Part shown: positions 9,673-18,942 of the stretch, one piece after another | Layout of the letters: every line of letters begins with the position of its first letter | Position numbering within the stretch: the first letter of the stretch is position 1 | Source of the DNA: Pectobacterium actinidiae | GTDB lineage: Bacteria; Pseudomonadota; Gammaproteobacteria; Enterobacterales; Enterobacteriaceae | Assembly: GCF_000803315.1 (NCBI RefSeq) | Contig: NZ_JRMH01000001.1 | Location: 2,356,001-2,420,000 of the forward strand | Direction of reading: 5' to 3' | DNA: 64,000 nt | Notes under the pieces: model-generated | Databases searched by the model: none | Told to the model about the DNA's origin: nothing | What the model saw: the letters and a program-made list of their open reading frames with translations, nothing else | Position numbers and translations under genes: made by a program

Positions 9673-9830
9673 CGCAATGTCCGCCATATAAGAGAGATAA
9701 TATCTATTCGGCACCATTTATTTTGCCTTATATATCAGCAGCCTCACCGCCACACATTTATGCTGGCACAGTGAGTATTTCGTGCGCTATAACGCCGCCA
9801 TTCATATGCAATACCGTATACGCGCCCGAC

Positions 9831-9858
9831 GCAGGGCGCTCAATCGCCGCCGCCCTGC
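9831..9858 (-). terminator. Stem-loop between urtA and urtB (possible partial terminator or mRNA stabiliser)
   Basis: GCAGGGCG at 9831-9838 pairs with CGCCCTGC at 9851-9858 around a 12-base loop. It lies about 60 bp after the urtA stop on the minus strand and is not followed by a T-run, so it fits an mRNA-stabilising or leaky terminator hairpin better than a full terminator. Such elements are commonly found after periplasmic binding-protein genes, where they raise binding protein above permease levels. The rest of the urtA-urtB gap shows nothing else I can name. Confidence 0.45.
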
Positions 9859-9920
9859 GAACCCAGGCTTCCGGCTAAATTACACCGGATAACAAAACGC
9901 TTAAGACCTGAAATTCAGAT

Positions 9921-11189
9921 TTACTGCGCGGCTTTAATTGGGTGATCGGGTTTCTTATCGTTACCGGAGATGTACGGGCTCCACGGTTGCGCGCGAACCG
10001 GTTTATCCGTCTGCCAGACCACGTTGAACTGACCATTTTCCTCAATCTCACCAATCATCACCGGTTTGTGCAGGTGGTGGTTGGTGCTGTCCATCGTCAG
10101 CGTAAAGCCATCCGGTGCGGCAAAGGTTTGCCCTGCCATCGCGGCGCGCACTTTATCCACGTCTGTCGTGCCCGCTTTTTCTACCGCCTGCGCCCACATA
10201 TGAATGCCGACATAGGTCGCCTCCATCGGATCGTTAGTCACCACCGTGCCCGCATTCGGCAGATTTTTTGCTTTGGCATAGGCTTTGTAGGCTTCCACGA
10301 AGTCGGTATTGGTTGGGTTATCTACCGACTCAAAGTAGTTCCAGGCGGCTAAATGACCGACCAGCGGTTTGGTGTCGATCCCGCGCAGTTCTTCTTCGCC
10401 GACCGAGAACGCGACAACCGGCACATCGGTCGCTTTGATTCCCTGATTCGCCAGCTCTTTATAGAACGGTACGTTGGAATCGCCGTTGATGGTGGAAACC
10501 ACCGCCGTCTTGCCGCCCGTCGAGAATTTCTTGATGTTGGAAACAATGGTCTGGTAATCACTGTGGCCAAACGGCGTATAGACTTCCTCAATATCTTTGT
10601 CCTGTACGCCTTTGGAATGCAGGAACGCGCGCAGGATTTTGTTGGTGGTACGTGGATACACATAGTCCGTACCCAGCAGGAAGAAACGCTTCGCCGCCCC
10701 GCCGTCTTCACTCATTAGGTATTCCACGGCCGGGATCGCCTGCTGATTCGGTGCCGCGCCGGTGTAGAACACGTTCGGTGACATTTCTTCACCTTCATAC
10801 TGTACCGGGTAGAACAGCAGCCCGTTCAGTTCCTCAAACACGGGCAAGACCGACTTACGCGACACCGATGTCCAGCAGCCGAACACCACCGCCGCTTTAT
10901 CCTGCGTCAGCAACTGACGCGCCTTTTCGGCAAACAGCGGCCAGTTCGAAGCGGGATCGACCACCACAGGCTCCAGTTTTTTACCCAACACACCGCCTTT
11001 AGCGTTGATTTCATCAATGGTCATCAGCGCCACATCCTTCAGTGGCGTTTCCGAAATGGCCATCGTGCCGGACAGGGAATGCATAATGCCGACTTTGATG
11101 GTGTCTGCCGCCTGCACGCTCCAGGTCAACCCCATACCAACCACCGTTGCGGAAAGCGCAAAAACTTTTAGCAATGAACGTCTTTTCAT
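9921..11189 (-). CDS. urtA: Urea ABC transporter substrate-binding protein UrtA
   Basis: Periplasmic urea-binding protein of 422 aa. A signal peptide (MKRRSLLKVFALSATVVGMGL, cleavage near VQAA) precedes the family sequence IKVGIMHSLSGTMAISE, then VFGCWTSVSRKSVLPVFEELNGLLFYPVQYEG, which is diagnostic for UrtA/FmdD proteins (quoted in pieces). FmdD, which binds short-chain amides, is the main alternative; the complete urt set and the urea-degrading genes upstream make urea far more likely. ATG 11189 overlaps the stop of the upstream GntR gene as ATGA, so it is translated from the same message as the regulator. Confidence 0.93.
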   Translation of the reverse strand: MKRRSLLKVFALSATVVGMGLTWSVQAADTIKVGIMHSLSGTMAISETPLKDVALMTIDEINAKGGVLGKKLEPVVVDPASNWPLFAEKARQLLTQDKAAVVFGCWTSVSRKSVLPVFEELNGLLFYPVQYEGEEMSPNVFYTGAAPNQQAIPAVEYLMSEDGGAAKRFFLLGTDYVYPRTTNKILRAFLHSKGVQDKDIEEVYTPFGHSDYQTIVSNIKKFSTGGKTAVVSTINGDSNVPFYKELANQGIKATDVPVVAFSVGEEELRGIDTKPLVGHLAAWNYFESVDNPTNTDFVEAYKAYAKAKNLPNAGTVVTNDPMEATYVGIHMWAQAVEKAGTTDVDKVRAAMAGQTFAAPDGFTLTMDSTNHHLHKPVMIGEIEENGQFNVVWQTDKPVRAQPWSPYISGNDKKPDHPIKAAQ

Positions 11190-11944
11190 TTATTAGCCCT
11201 TAAGTCGTGTTGAGTGATAATGGAATCATGTGATGCGTCAGGTGAAACTGATTGAGGTCGCGCCTGCTGTAACATGTGTAAGGTAATCTTCCTGACTTCG
11301 GCCTTACTGACGGAAATGTGCTCAGTCAGAATGCGCTGCGCCTCCTCGGTGTGCTGTTGCAATACCGCCAGCAAAATGCAGGCATGCTCTTTATAGGTCG
11401 CGTCGATGCGATCTTCGCGGGTGAAATCGAGACGGCGAATAATGCGGATTTTCTCCGTCAGTTCGCCGTGTACTCGCGCCATTTCGCTGTTTCCCGCTAC
11501 CGTCACCAGCCCGCGGTGAAACCCTTCATCGTAGCGGGAGACGATCTTGCCGTCGTCCAGACGCGGTTCCTCAATCCAAAAGCGTTTTAGATCCGCTAAT
11601 AACTCGGCGCAGCGCCCCGGCGGCATCCCGCATAGCCGCCGAATGGCTTCGCGCTCCAGCACAATGCGGAAGTCATACAGTTCCTCGAAATATTCGAAAT
11701 CAAATGGACGAACCTGCCAGCCACTGCGGAAATAGACTTCGACATAGCCTTCTCGCTCCAGCCAAAACAGCGCCTGGCGCACCGGTGTACGGCTGACCGA
11801 CATCCGTTCGGCAATTTCATTTTCACTAAAACGGTCGCCCGGCATCAGGCGAAAGTCGAAAATGTCGTTTTTCAGGGTTTGATACACCCGCTCCGCCAGT
11901 GCTTCCGGGCGATCTTTGCTGCGCTTTTGTGTGCCTGTTCGCAT
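11186..11944 (-). CDS. GntR/FCD-family transcriptional regulator inside the urea operon
   Basis: A 252-aa regulator with an N-terminal winged helix (LAERVYQTLKNDIFDFRLMPGD, ending SVSRTPVRQALFWLEREG) and a C-terminal FCD ligand-binding domain containing the expected metal-site pattern (FRIVLEREAIRRL, D-x-x-FH in YDEGFHRGLV, and the histidine in EHACILLAVLQQH). It lies 50 bp after the urea carboxylase gene and overlaps urtA, so it is co-transcribed with the genes it probably controls. FCD regulators usually respond to small organic acids or their products; allophanate or a metabolite of urea breakdown is a reasonable guess but not shown by the sequence. Confidence 0.88.
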   Translation of the reverse strand: MRTGTQKRSKDRPEALAERVYQTLKNDIFDFRLMPGDRFSENEIAERMSVSRTPVRQALFWLEREGYVEVYFRSGWQVRPFDFEYFEELYDFRIVLEREAIRRLCGMPPGRCAELLADLKRFWIEEPRLDDGKIVSRYDEGFHRGLVTVAGNSEMARVHGELTEKIRIIRRLDFTREDRIDATYKEHACILLAVLQQHTEEAQRILTEHISVSKAEVRKITLHMLQQARPQSVSPDASHDSIITQHDLRANK

Positions 11945-11994
11945 CGTTTTCTCCGCCTCATCGTTGATTCAGGCTTGTCCCTTTATTTCCATCT

Positions 11995-14900
11995 CTATTC
12001 CAACCACAGTAAGGCATCACCGGGGCTGACGGGGCGTCCCGGCTGGCAGCCGATGCGTTTCACCCGACCCGACTGCGATGCACTAATCGTCAGCTCCATT
12101 TTCATCGCTTCAACGATAATCAGCGGCTGTCCGGCTTCGATGACATCCCCCACATTCACCAACACTTTCCAGATGTTGCCGTTCATATCCGCACTGACCT
12201 GAAACGCGTCTTCGTCGTTTTCTACGGGAGCGATTGAAACGTCCTCCTGCGGCGAGCTGTCGTCTTCTTGCTGCCACAGCGCCACTTCGGTTTCAAACGC
12301 CGAGGCTTGACGCTGGCGGAACGCGGTGATGTCGTCGGCCTGCTCCGTCAGAAAGCGCGAATGCTCGGCAAAATCAAATTCGGTTTCGTCGATGCGGATC
12401 GCCGCGCGTCCTTCGCGGAAGTCATCGCGCAGCGCCGTGAGTTCGGCCTCGCTAACCGGATAAAACCGCACCTGATCGAAGAAGCGCAGCAGCCACGGTT
12501 CACCTGCGATGAACTGATCGTTTTTAAGGAATTTGTTCCAGATAGGCAGCGTGCGCCCCACCAGTTGATAGCCGCCCGGCGAGTCCATACCGTAAATGCA
12601 CATGTACATGCCGCCGATACCGACTGTGCCTTCGGCAGTGAAGGTACGCGCAGGATTGTATTTGGAGCTAAGCAGGCGGTGGCGCGGATCGATTGGCACC
12701 GCACAGGGTGCGCCGAGATAAACATCCCCCAGTCCCAGAATCAGATAGCTGGCATCGAAAATGATGTCGCGCACGTCATCACGGTGTGGTAACCCGTTAA
12801 TACGCTGAATGAAATCGACGTTATTCGGTAGCCAGGGCGCGCTGGCTCGTACGGTCTCACGGTAGCGTTCCACCGCGCCGAGCGTGGCGCTATCTTCAAA
12901 CGCCATCGGTAAATAGACGATGCGCGACGGCACTTTCATCTGGCTCACGTCACCCAGTTGACTTTCCAGATGAAGCAGCACGTCCAAGAGCGCCCGCTGG
13001 CGGATAATCCGGCTGTCATAACGTACCTGTAGCGAACGCACGCCGGGTGACAGTTCTTCGATCCCCGCCGTCTCAGAAGCACGGATCGCCACCATGAGCA
13101 GATGAATACGCAGCCGCAACGCCAAATCCAGCACGTTTTCGCCATACTCAATCAGAACGTAGTTATCCCCCGCCTGACGATATACGGCGGCTGGCGTGGT
13201 CACGGTTGCCGGTACCGCAGCCAGCACTGTTGCGGAGCCGAATGCCGTTGTCGCCAGCGAAGGAACGTCAAATGCAGGGGCATGCGCCGTACCCAGCGTA
13301 GAAACGCACGCAGACTGTGCCTGTTCCAGCGCCAGCGCTTCATCCGCACTGATTGGGTGGAAACGAATACGATCGCCCGGCTTAACCTGACCGACTTTCC
13401 ACAGCTCCGCTTTGGCAATCGTGACCGGACAGACAAACCCACCCAGACTCGGTCCGTCCCGCGTGAGGATCACCGGAAAGTCGCCAGTAAAATTCACCGC
13501 ACCAATCGCGTATTCACAGTCGTGAACGTTGGAAGGATGCAGCCCCGCCTCGCCGCCGTTTTCTCGCGTCCAGCTTGGCTTGGGCCCAACCAGACGCACG
13601 CCCAATCGGTTCGAGTTGTAATGCACCTGCCATTCCGCTGCGAAAAATTCATCAATCGCCGCGTGAGTAAAGAAATCCGGCGCGCCATGCGGGCCGTAGA
13701 GCACGCCAATACGCCACTCATCGCTGTACTGCGGAATCACCGCAGCATCCACGGCCTGCGGTGCGCTCACGGGCGCGGGCGTCGTGCAGGCTGGCAAATC
13801 GGGTTGAGAAATCGCCAGCATATCTGCCACTCGCAAGGTTCGTCCGGCATGACCGCCAAATTCCCCGAGCGCGAAAGTCGAACGGCTGCCGAGATACTGC
13901 GGCACATCAATGCCGTTGCGCACCGCCAGATAGGTGCGGCAACCAGACTGCGCGCGCCCCAGCGTCAGCGTCTGCCCAGCCATTACGGTAAGCGGCTGCC
14001 AGTATGGCACCGTTTCGCCATCCAGCGTCGCCGGACAGTTTGCCCCCGTCAGCGCAATCACTGCTGTACGGTGGAAGCACAGCGTCGGGCCTTGCAGCGT
14101 AAATTCCAGCCCGGCTGCGGCTTCATCGTTGCCGACAATACGGTTTGCCAGACGAAACGCGAAATCGTCCATTGGGCCGGACGGCGGCACGCCGATATCC
14201 CAATAGCCGAGGCGTCCGGGATAGTCCTGCACACTGCTCCAGGTGCCGGGTTGAATCACCTCAATCACCGACGCGGACGGCGTAAAGCTGTCGAGCATCC
14301 GCGTCCACACGGTTCCGTTGCGGAACGCCTCGGTGGCGACAATTTGGCGCAGGTAATCGAGGTTGGTGGCAATACCGTGTAAGCGCGTGGCATTCAGCGC
14401 CTGTTGCATCTTCTCCAGCGCCAGCTCACGGGTTTCCGCGTGGACAATCAGCTTGGCGATCATCGGATCGTAATACGCCGACACCTCGGTGCCCGTGCTC
14501 ACCCAGCCGTCAACCCGCACGCCATTAGGAAACGCAACTTCAGTCAGCACGCCGGGGCTAGGCTGGAAGTTCTTCAGCGGATCTTCCGCATAAATGCGCA
14601 CCTCAATCGCGGCTCCACGCGGTGCCTGCGTCAACTGCACCCAGTCCAGCGGTTCATCCGCCGCAACACGTAGCATACATTCGACTAAATCCAGCCCGGT
14701 GACACACTCTGTCACCGGATGTTCAACCTGCAAACGGGTATTCACTTCGAGGAAAAAGAACGCATCGCGTTCGGCATCGTAGATATATTCCACCGTTCCC
14801 GCACTGCGATAGCTGACGAGTTCGCCCAGCTTCACCGCGGAGGCCAGCAGCGCTGCTCGCGTGGCATCCGGCAAATGCGGTGCGGGTGTTTCTTCCACGA

Positions 14901-15609
14901 CCTTCTGGTTACGCCGCTGCAATGAGCAGTCGCGTTCGCCCAGCGCGACCACGCGCCCTTTGCCATCGCCAAAAATCTGTACTTCAACGTGACGCGCCCG
15001 ATCGATACAGCGTTCGAGAAAGACGCCTGCATCGCTGAAGAACTGTTCGCCTAAACGGCGCACGCTCTCCCACGCCGCCCGTAACGCCACCGCATCCGCA
15101 CAGCGCGTCAGCCCAATGCCGCCGCCACCAGCGGTGCTTTTCAGCATGACCGGATAGCCGATGCCTTCGGCGGCGGCCAGCGCATCCTCCAGCGAGGCCA
15201 GCAGCGGCGTTCCCGGCGTCATCGGCACACCGGCGGCAGCGGCTAATTCACGGGCACGGTGCTTCAAGCCAAATTCACCAATTTGCTGCGCGGTTGGCCC
15301 GACAAACGCAATGCCCGCTTTTTCACACGCCGCGGCAAATGGCAGGCTCTCTGACAGAAAACCGTAGCCCGGCCAGATCGCCTCAGCCCCCGTCTGCTGT
15401 GCGGCGGCAAGAACTTTATCGATACGCAAATAGCTGTCGCTGGCCTTCTCACCACCAATCAGTACCGCGATGTCAGCATCTTTTACATGCTGCGCGTTTT
15501 TATCCGCATCGGAATAAATCACCACGCTGGTTATCCCCAGGCGTTTCAGCGTGCGTATGGCGCGACAGGCAATTTCGCCCCGGTTAGCGATCAGTACGGT
15601 CTTAAACAT
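11995..15609 (-). CDS. uca: Urea carboxylase, biotin-dependent
   Basis: A 1204-aa multidomain enzyme that carboxylates urea to allophanate with ATP, bicarbonate and biotin. Order of domains: biotin carboxylase (VLIANRGEIACRAIRTL at the start; glycine loop KSTAGGGGIGL; KVVEETPAP; LEVNTRLQVEHPVTE), then the carboxyltransferase halves of the KipA/KipI type (GYWDIGVPPSGPMDDFAFRLANRIVGN and later GMYMCIYGMDSPGGYQLVGRT, quoted from different places), and a C-terminal biotinyl domain with the biotin site EAMKM close to the end. ATG 15609 has AGGAGG eight bases upstream and overlaps the atzF stop by 8 bp. Some members of this family act on guanidine instead; with a urea transporter in the same operon, urea is favoured. 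Confidence 0.92.
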   Translation of the reverse strand: MFKTVLIANRGEIACRAIRTLKRLGITSVVIYSDADKNAQHVKDADIAVLIGGEKASDSYLRIDKVLAAAQQTGAEAIWPGYGFLSESLPFAAACEKAGIAFVGPTAQQIGEFGLKHRARELAAAAGVPMTPGTPLLASLEDALAAAEGIGYPVMLKSTAGGGGIGLTRCADAVALRAAWESVRRLGEQFFSDAGVFLERCIDRARHVEVQIFGDGKGRVVALGERDCSLQRRNQKVVEETPAPHLPDATRAALLASAVKLGELVSYRSAGTVEYIYDAERDAFFFLEVNTRLQVEHPVTECVTGLDLVECMLRVAADEPLDWVQLTQAPRGAAIEVRIYAEDPLKNFQPSPGVLTEVAFPNGVRVDGWVSTGTEVSAYYDPMIAKLIVHAETRELALEKMQQALNATRLHGIATNLDYLRQIVATEAFRNGTVWTRMLDSFTPSASVIEVIQPGTWSSVQDYPGRLGYWDIGVPPSGPMDDFAFRLANRIVGNDEAAAGLEFTLQGPTLCFHRTAVIALTGANCPATLDGETVPYWQPLTVMAGQTLTLGRAQSGCRTYLAVRNGIDVPQYLGSRSTFALGEFGGHAGRTLRVADMLAISQPDLPACTTPAPVSAPQAVDAAVIPQYSDEWRIGVLYGPHGAPDFFTHAAIDEFFAAEWQVHYNSNRLGVRLVGPKPSWTRENGGEAGLHPSNVHDCEYAIGAVNFTGDFPVILTRDGPSLGGFVCPVTIAKAELWKVGQVKPGDRIRFHPISADEALALEQAQSACVSTLGTAHAPAFDVPSLATTAFGSATVLAAVPATVTTPAAVYRQAGDNYVLIEYGENVLDLALRLRIHLLMVAIRASETAGIEELSPGVRSLQVRYDSRIIRQRALLDVLLHLESQLGDVSQMKVPSRIVYLPMAFEDSATLGAVERYRETVRASAPWLPNNVDFIQRINGLPHRDDVRDIIFDASYLILGLGDVYLGAPCAVPIDPRHRLLSSKYNPARTFTAEGTVGIGGMYMCIYGMDSPGGYQLVGRTLPIWNKFLKNDQFIAGEPWLLRFFDQVRFYPVSEAELTALRDDFREGRAAIRIDETEFDFAEHSRFLTEQADDITAFRQRQASAFETEVALWQQEDDSSPQEDVSIAPVENDEDAFQVSADMNGNIWKVLVNVGDVIEAGQPLIIVEAMKMELTISASQSGRVKRIGCQPGRPVSPGDALLWLE

Positions 15610-17407
15610 GGGATGCCTCCTGACGAGCAAGCCAGTGACGCCAGCCGCCGAATTCGGTGATATCTACGGCGTCACTCAGCGCAGCCGGTTCGCAGATAAA
15701 GCCTTTAACCTGCCGTCCGTCGATTAACGTCAGCGTGCCGATGCCCAACGGCGCAGGAATTTCTGCGACAAACTCACCAAAGCGTGCCAGCGGGATGTCC
15801 CACAGTTCGACGATAATCGCTGCGCCGTCGGTACTTTTCGCTAAACCGGGCTTGGCCGGTTGCGTATTCGCCAGCGCATAAAGACGATAGTTCTCCGCCG
15901 TGCGTGTCTCCTCCACCCGTACAGCATCGCGGGTGGTAAGTTGATGATTCAACGGCATGCCTGTCAGATGCGCGCCGACAACGGCAAGTCGGACGTGTAA
16001 TGCAGAGGGCGGCAAGGTGGTCAGCCCCGCAGCAGGCCGTGTTTTTCCCGTTGCGCCCAATGTGAGCGCCAGTTGTGTTTGCCAGCGCAGACCAAAACTC
16101 GCTAATGCACGGTCATGCCAGGTGGGCGCAATCAGCGTGATCCCCGCCGGCAAGCCATCGGTACGAAAAGGGGCTGGCAGCGCCAGTGCCGAAAGATCGG
16201 CCAGATTGGTAAAGTTGGTATAGGCACCTAACTGGGAGTTATAGCGCACCGGCTCCTGCTTCATTGCCTCACGCGTATGAATGGTCGGTGAAGTCGGCAC
16301 GACTAACGCATCAAACGACGCCAGCGTCTGCTGGATCTGGCGCGCCAGTTCGGCACGCAGGTACTCTGCTTTGAAGGCTTCTACCGCGCTGAAACGCTCG
16401 CCGCTCGCCACAATGCCATGCACCACCGGATCCATGTGTTCTGGCTGCTGTAGCATGTCGCCCACCGCAACCGTGCGTTCTGCCACCCAAGGGCCTTGAT
16501 AAAGCTGCTCGGCGAGTTGCGTGAAAATGCTGAAATCGATCGGGTGCAGCGTCGCGCCCGTCGCTTCTAATTCGACCAGCGCGTGCTGCCATGCCGCCTG
16601 TGCGACAGCATCAGCAAAAAAGGTCGGATCGCTGGGGATAGCAAAGCGCGGCTTCGCGGGCAGCGCAGCAGGTGCATTGGCGGGATGGCTGCGTGAGTAG
16701 GCATCCGCCCCATCGTATCCGCCAGCCAGTTCGGTGACGGTAAATGCATCCTCGACGGTCAGCGCAAACACGGAAATGGTGTCGTTCAGGCGACAGGCCG
16801 GTACGACACCGCTTGCCGATAGCCATCCTTTCGTCGGCTTCAGGCCGACAATATTGTTAAACCCGGCGGGAACGCGCCCCGACCCCGCGGTATCGGTTCC
16901 CAGCGAAAAAGCAACCAGCCCGCGCGCCAGCACCGAAGCCGATCCCGAACTGGAACCTCCGCTGATATAGTCCGCATTAAAGGTGTTTGGCACTTCACCA
17001 AACGGCGAACGCGTGCCGACCAGACCGGTCGCAAACTGATCGAGGTTGGTTTTGCCAATGACAATCGCCCCTGCCGCTTTCAGTTTGGCAACGGCCGTCG
17101 CATCCTTATCTGCCAGATAGGTAAATGCCGGGCACGCTGCGCTCGTTGGCCAGCCTGCAACATCAATGTTGTCTTTGACGGCAAAGGGAACGCCGAACAG
17201 CGGCAGCGCGTCCGGGTTTTCACGATACTGAGGCAACAGCGCCGCGATCTGCGCCTGAAGCAGCTCAGGTGTCGCCAGCATGATCCAGGCCGGATCGTCT
17301 TCCGACAAGCTGGCAAGCAGCGCACCGAGTGTTTCATCAACGCTATCGGCCTGCTGATGATAATGCTGTTTCCATTCCTGAAGCGTGAGTCCTGTCATTC
17401 TTGGCAT
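15602..17407 (-). CDS. atzF: Allophanate hydrolase
   Basis: A 601-aa enzyme that converts allophanate to ammonia and CO2, the second step of ATP-dependent urea use. The amidase-signature triad is visible: Lys78 in VPFAVKDNID, the cis-serine region GGSSSGSASVLARG and the nucleophile Ser176 in GTDTAGSGRVP. A separate C-terminal domain (from about residue 470, LHVRLAVVGAHLTGMPLNHQL) is the second domain of full-length AtzF that catalyses decarboxylation. It is the first gene of the long minus-strand operon and is fused to the next gene by an 8-bp overlap. A sigma-54-like promoter lies 42-56 bp upstream. Confidence 0.93.
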   Translation of the reverse strand: MPRMTGLTLQEWKQHYHQQADSVDETLGALLASLSEDDPAWIMLATPELLQAQIAALLPQYRENPDALPLFGVPFAVKDNIDVAGWPTSAACPAFTYLADKDATAVAKLKAAGAIVIGKTNLDQFATGLVGTRSPFGEVPNTFNADYISGGSSSGSASVLARGLVAFSLGTDTAGSGRVPAGFNNIVGLKPTKGWLSASGVVPACRLNDTISVFALTVEDAFTVTELAGGYDGADAYSRSHPANAPAALPAKPRFAIPSDPTFFADAVAQAAWQHALVELEATGATLHPIDFSIFTQLAEQLYQGPWVAERTVAVGDMLQQPEHMDPVVHGIVASGERFSAVEAFKAEYLRAELARQIQQTLASFDALVVPTSPTIHTREAMKQEPVRYNSQLGAYTNFTNLADLSALALPAPFRTDGLPAGITLIAPTWHDRALASFGLRWQTQLALTLGATGKTRPAAGLTTLPPSALHVRLAVVGAHLTGMPLNHQLTTRDAVRVEETRTAENYRLYALANTQPAKPGLAKSTDGAAIIVELWDIPLARFGEFVAEIPAPLGIGTLTLIDGRQVKGFICEPAALSDAVDITEFGGWRHWLARQEASHV

Positions 17408-17448
17408 AGTGTGAATCCCATCTGGTATACAAGATTGAATTCACTAAA

Positions 17449-17463
17449 GCGAAAACCATGCCA
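17449..17463 (-). promoter_or_regulatory. Sigma-54-like promoter for the urea operon
   Basis: On the minus strand the sequence reads TGGCAT-GGTTT-TCGC, close to the -24/-12 consensus TGGCAC-N5-TTGC with both key GG and GC pairs at the right distance. It is 42 bp upstream of the atzF start, a natural position for a promoter. Nitrogen-scavenging operons in enterobacteria are often NtrC/sigma-54 controlled, which makes the match credible. No NtrC site was identified with confidence. Confidence 0.42.
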
Positions 17464-17588
17464 GCTTTTACTCTGTTGATTTTTATGAAATTAACTGAGA
17501 TAGAATGATTATCATGCACAGAAAAGGCACAACCGTGCGCCATCGTAGAGCACGGTGCTATGGGGTAATGAGAAAAGACAGTAGTCTC

Positions 17589-18596
17589 TTAGACAATCTT
17601 CTTCGCCGCCTGCTGCGCCAGAATCGACAGCTCCGTTGCCTTGAAAATATGCGCTTGCGACATCGCGGTTTCGGTGCGCTCACGGCAGTCACGAAGGAAA
17701 TCCGCGAAAAAGGGGCGTTCGACGCTGCCTGCGGGGGTAAAGCGCTGTTCGCCTTTGCCATTCACCAGATAAACGACGTTGCTTTCTCCGCGCGTGAGAT
17801 CGACATATTTCCTGATTTCGATATAGCCTTCCGTTCCTAGTATCGTCAGACGACCATCGCCCCAGACGCTCAGCCCATCCGGCGTAAACCAGTCACAGCG
17901 GAAATAGCCGGTTGCCCCATTGTCGCCCAGCAGCATGGCATCGCCAAAATCCTCAAATTCGGGCTGGTGCGGGTGGTGATAATTCGCCGTTTGGCTGGTC
18001 ACCACTCGCGCATTAGTATTACCAGTAAAATAGAGAAACTGTTCAATTTGGTGGATACCGATATCACAGAGGATCCCACCGTACTGGCGCTTTTGATAAA
18101 ACCAGTCAGGCCGCGCGCCGCGCTCACGGTGTGGGCCAACGCCAATGGTCTGAATCACTCGCCCAATCTCACCCCGTTGCACCAGTTCACCGGCAAACAG
18201 CGCGCTATCCACATTGATTCGTTCATTAAAGTACACGGCAAACTTGCGGCCAGTTTCCGCTACCCGACGTTGGACGACATCCAACTGCTCCAAGGTGGTC
18301 AGCGGCGGTTTGGCGGTGAAGAAGTCTTTGCCAGCATCCAGCGTGCGCAGCGCCAGTTCAGCTCGGTCACAGGGAATGACCGCACAGGCAATAAGATCGA
18401 TAGACGCGTCGGCAATCAACTGTTCCGCAGAGTCAGCAAAAGGAACGGAGGGGAAAAGTGAGATGAATTTTTCCCGATGATTAAGATCGGGTTCAAACAC
18501 GCCGACCAGTTCCGCGCCCGCATCAACCAACTGCCGACACATGTCATAAATGTGGTTGTGCGCTAGCCCAATCGCCGCAAATCGCCTCTTTTTCAT
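17589..18596 (-). CDS. Gfo/Idh/MocA-family NAD(P)-dependent oxidoreductase
   Basis: A 335-aa oxidoreductase. ATG 18596 is chosen because GAGGTGAAG directly precedes it; an upstream ATG at 18620 lacks such a site. The N-terminal Rossmann fold begins RFAAIGLAHNHIYDMC, where the usual GxGxxG is altered to GLAHNH. The family catalytic EKP motif appears as AKPP (FFTAKPPLTTLEQLD), and the second domain carries GGILCDIGIHQIEQFLYF, the D-x-x-x-H element of the active site. The changed EKP lysine context (AKP) and glycine motif suggest an unusual substrate. It lies 181 bp upstream of atzF on the same strand and is probably a separate unit. Sugar- or inositol-like substrates are typical; none can be named. 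Confidence 0.85.
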   Translation of the reverse strand: MKKRRFAAIGLAHNHIYDMCRQLVDAGAELVGVFEPDLNHREKFISLFPSVPFADSAEQLIADASIDLIACAVIPCDRAELALRTLDAGKDFFTAKPPLTTLEQLDVVQRRVAETGRKFAVYFNERINVDSALFAGELVQRGEIGRVIQTIGVGPHRERGARPDWFYQKRQYGGILCDIGIHQIEQFLYFTGNTNARVVTSQTANYHHPHQPEFEDFGDAMLLGDNGATGYFRCDWFTPDGLSVWGDGRLTILGTEGYIEIRKYVDLTRGESNVVYLVNGKGEQRFTPAGSVERPFFADFLRDCRERTETAMSQAHIFKATELSILAQQAAKKIV

Positions 18597-18741
18597 CTTC
18601 ACCTCTGCCGATATCGTCATGCCGAAGCACTACAATAAGGCGGAAACCCAGCGGGCTAAAGACAAAAGCCGCGTAACGCGTTAGAATTTTACCTGTTTTT
18701 TTAACATATCCACATTTTTCGCAACGCAACTAAAGATAACC

Positions 18742-18918
18742 ATGAAAAGAAAACGTATCCTGATCCCCCTCATCATTCTGATCCTGTTTGTGCTTTATCT
18801 GAATCGCGATGCGTTGAATCCCTTTGCGACGGATTGTAAAAACCTCCCTGCGAATCAACCTAAACCGGAAGAGTGTAAAAAACCGGTGAAGGAAGTCGCC
18901 CCCGGTTTTGAAATTTAA
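18742..18918 (+). CDS. Small single-span membrane peptide, 58 aa
   Basis: A short gene in the gap between the oxidoreductase and the hrpK-like gene, transcribed from the opposite strand. It starts MKRKRILIPLIILILF, a basic N-terminus followed by one strong hydrophobic helix (about residues 6-20), then a polar tail with two cysteines (DCKNLPANQPKPEECKK) and the ending VAPGFEI. The composition (positively charged start, membrane span, Cys-containing polar tail outside) is that of a real small envelope protein rather than a chance frame. The ribosome binding site is weak. The function is not recognised. Confidence 0.55.
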   Translation: MKRKRILIPLIILILFVLYLNRDALNPFATDCKNLPANQPKPEECKKPVKEVAPGFEI

Positions 18919-18942
18919 GCCTTTGAAATTTACGCTGGCGCA

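Noticed and set aside
9757..9775. TGGCACAGTGAGTATT upstream of urtB as a sigma-54 promoter
   Set aside because: The -12 GC element is missing and the strand is opposite to urtB.
13102..14382. 426-codon plus-strand frame inside the urea carboxylase gene
   Set aside because: Antisense shadow of a well-supported GC-rich gene; Arg/His/Gln-rich composition typical of such shadows.
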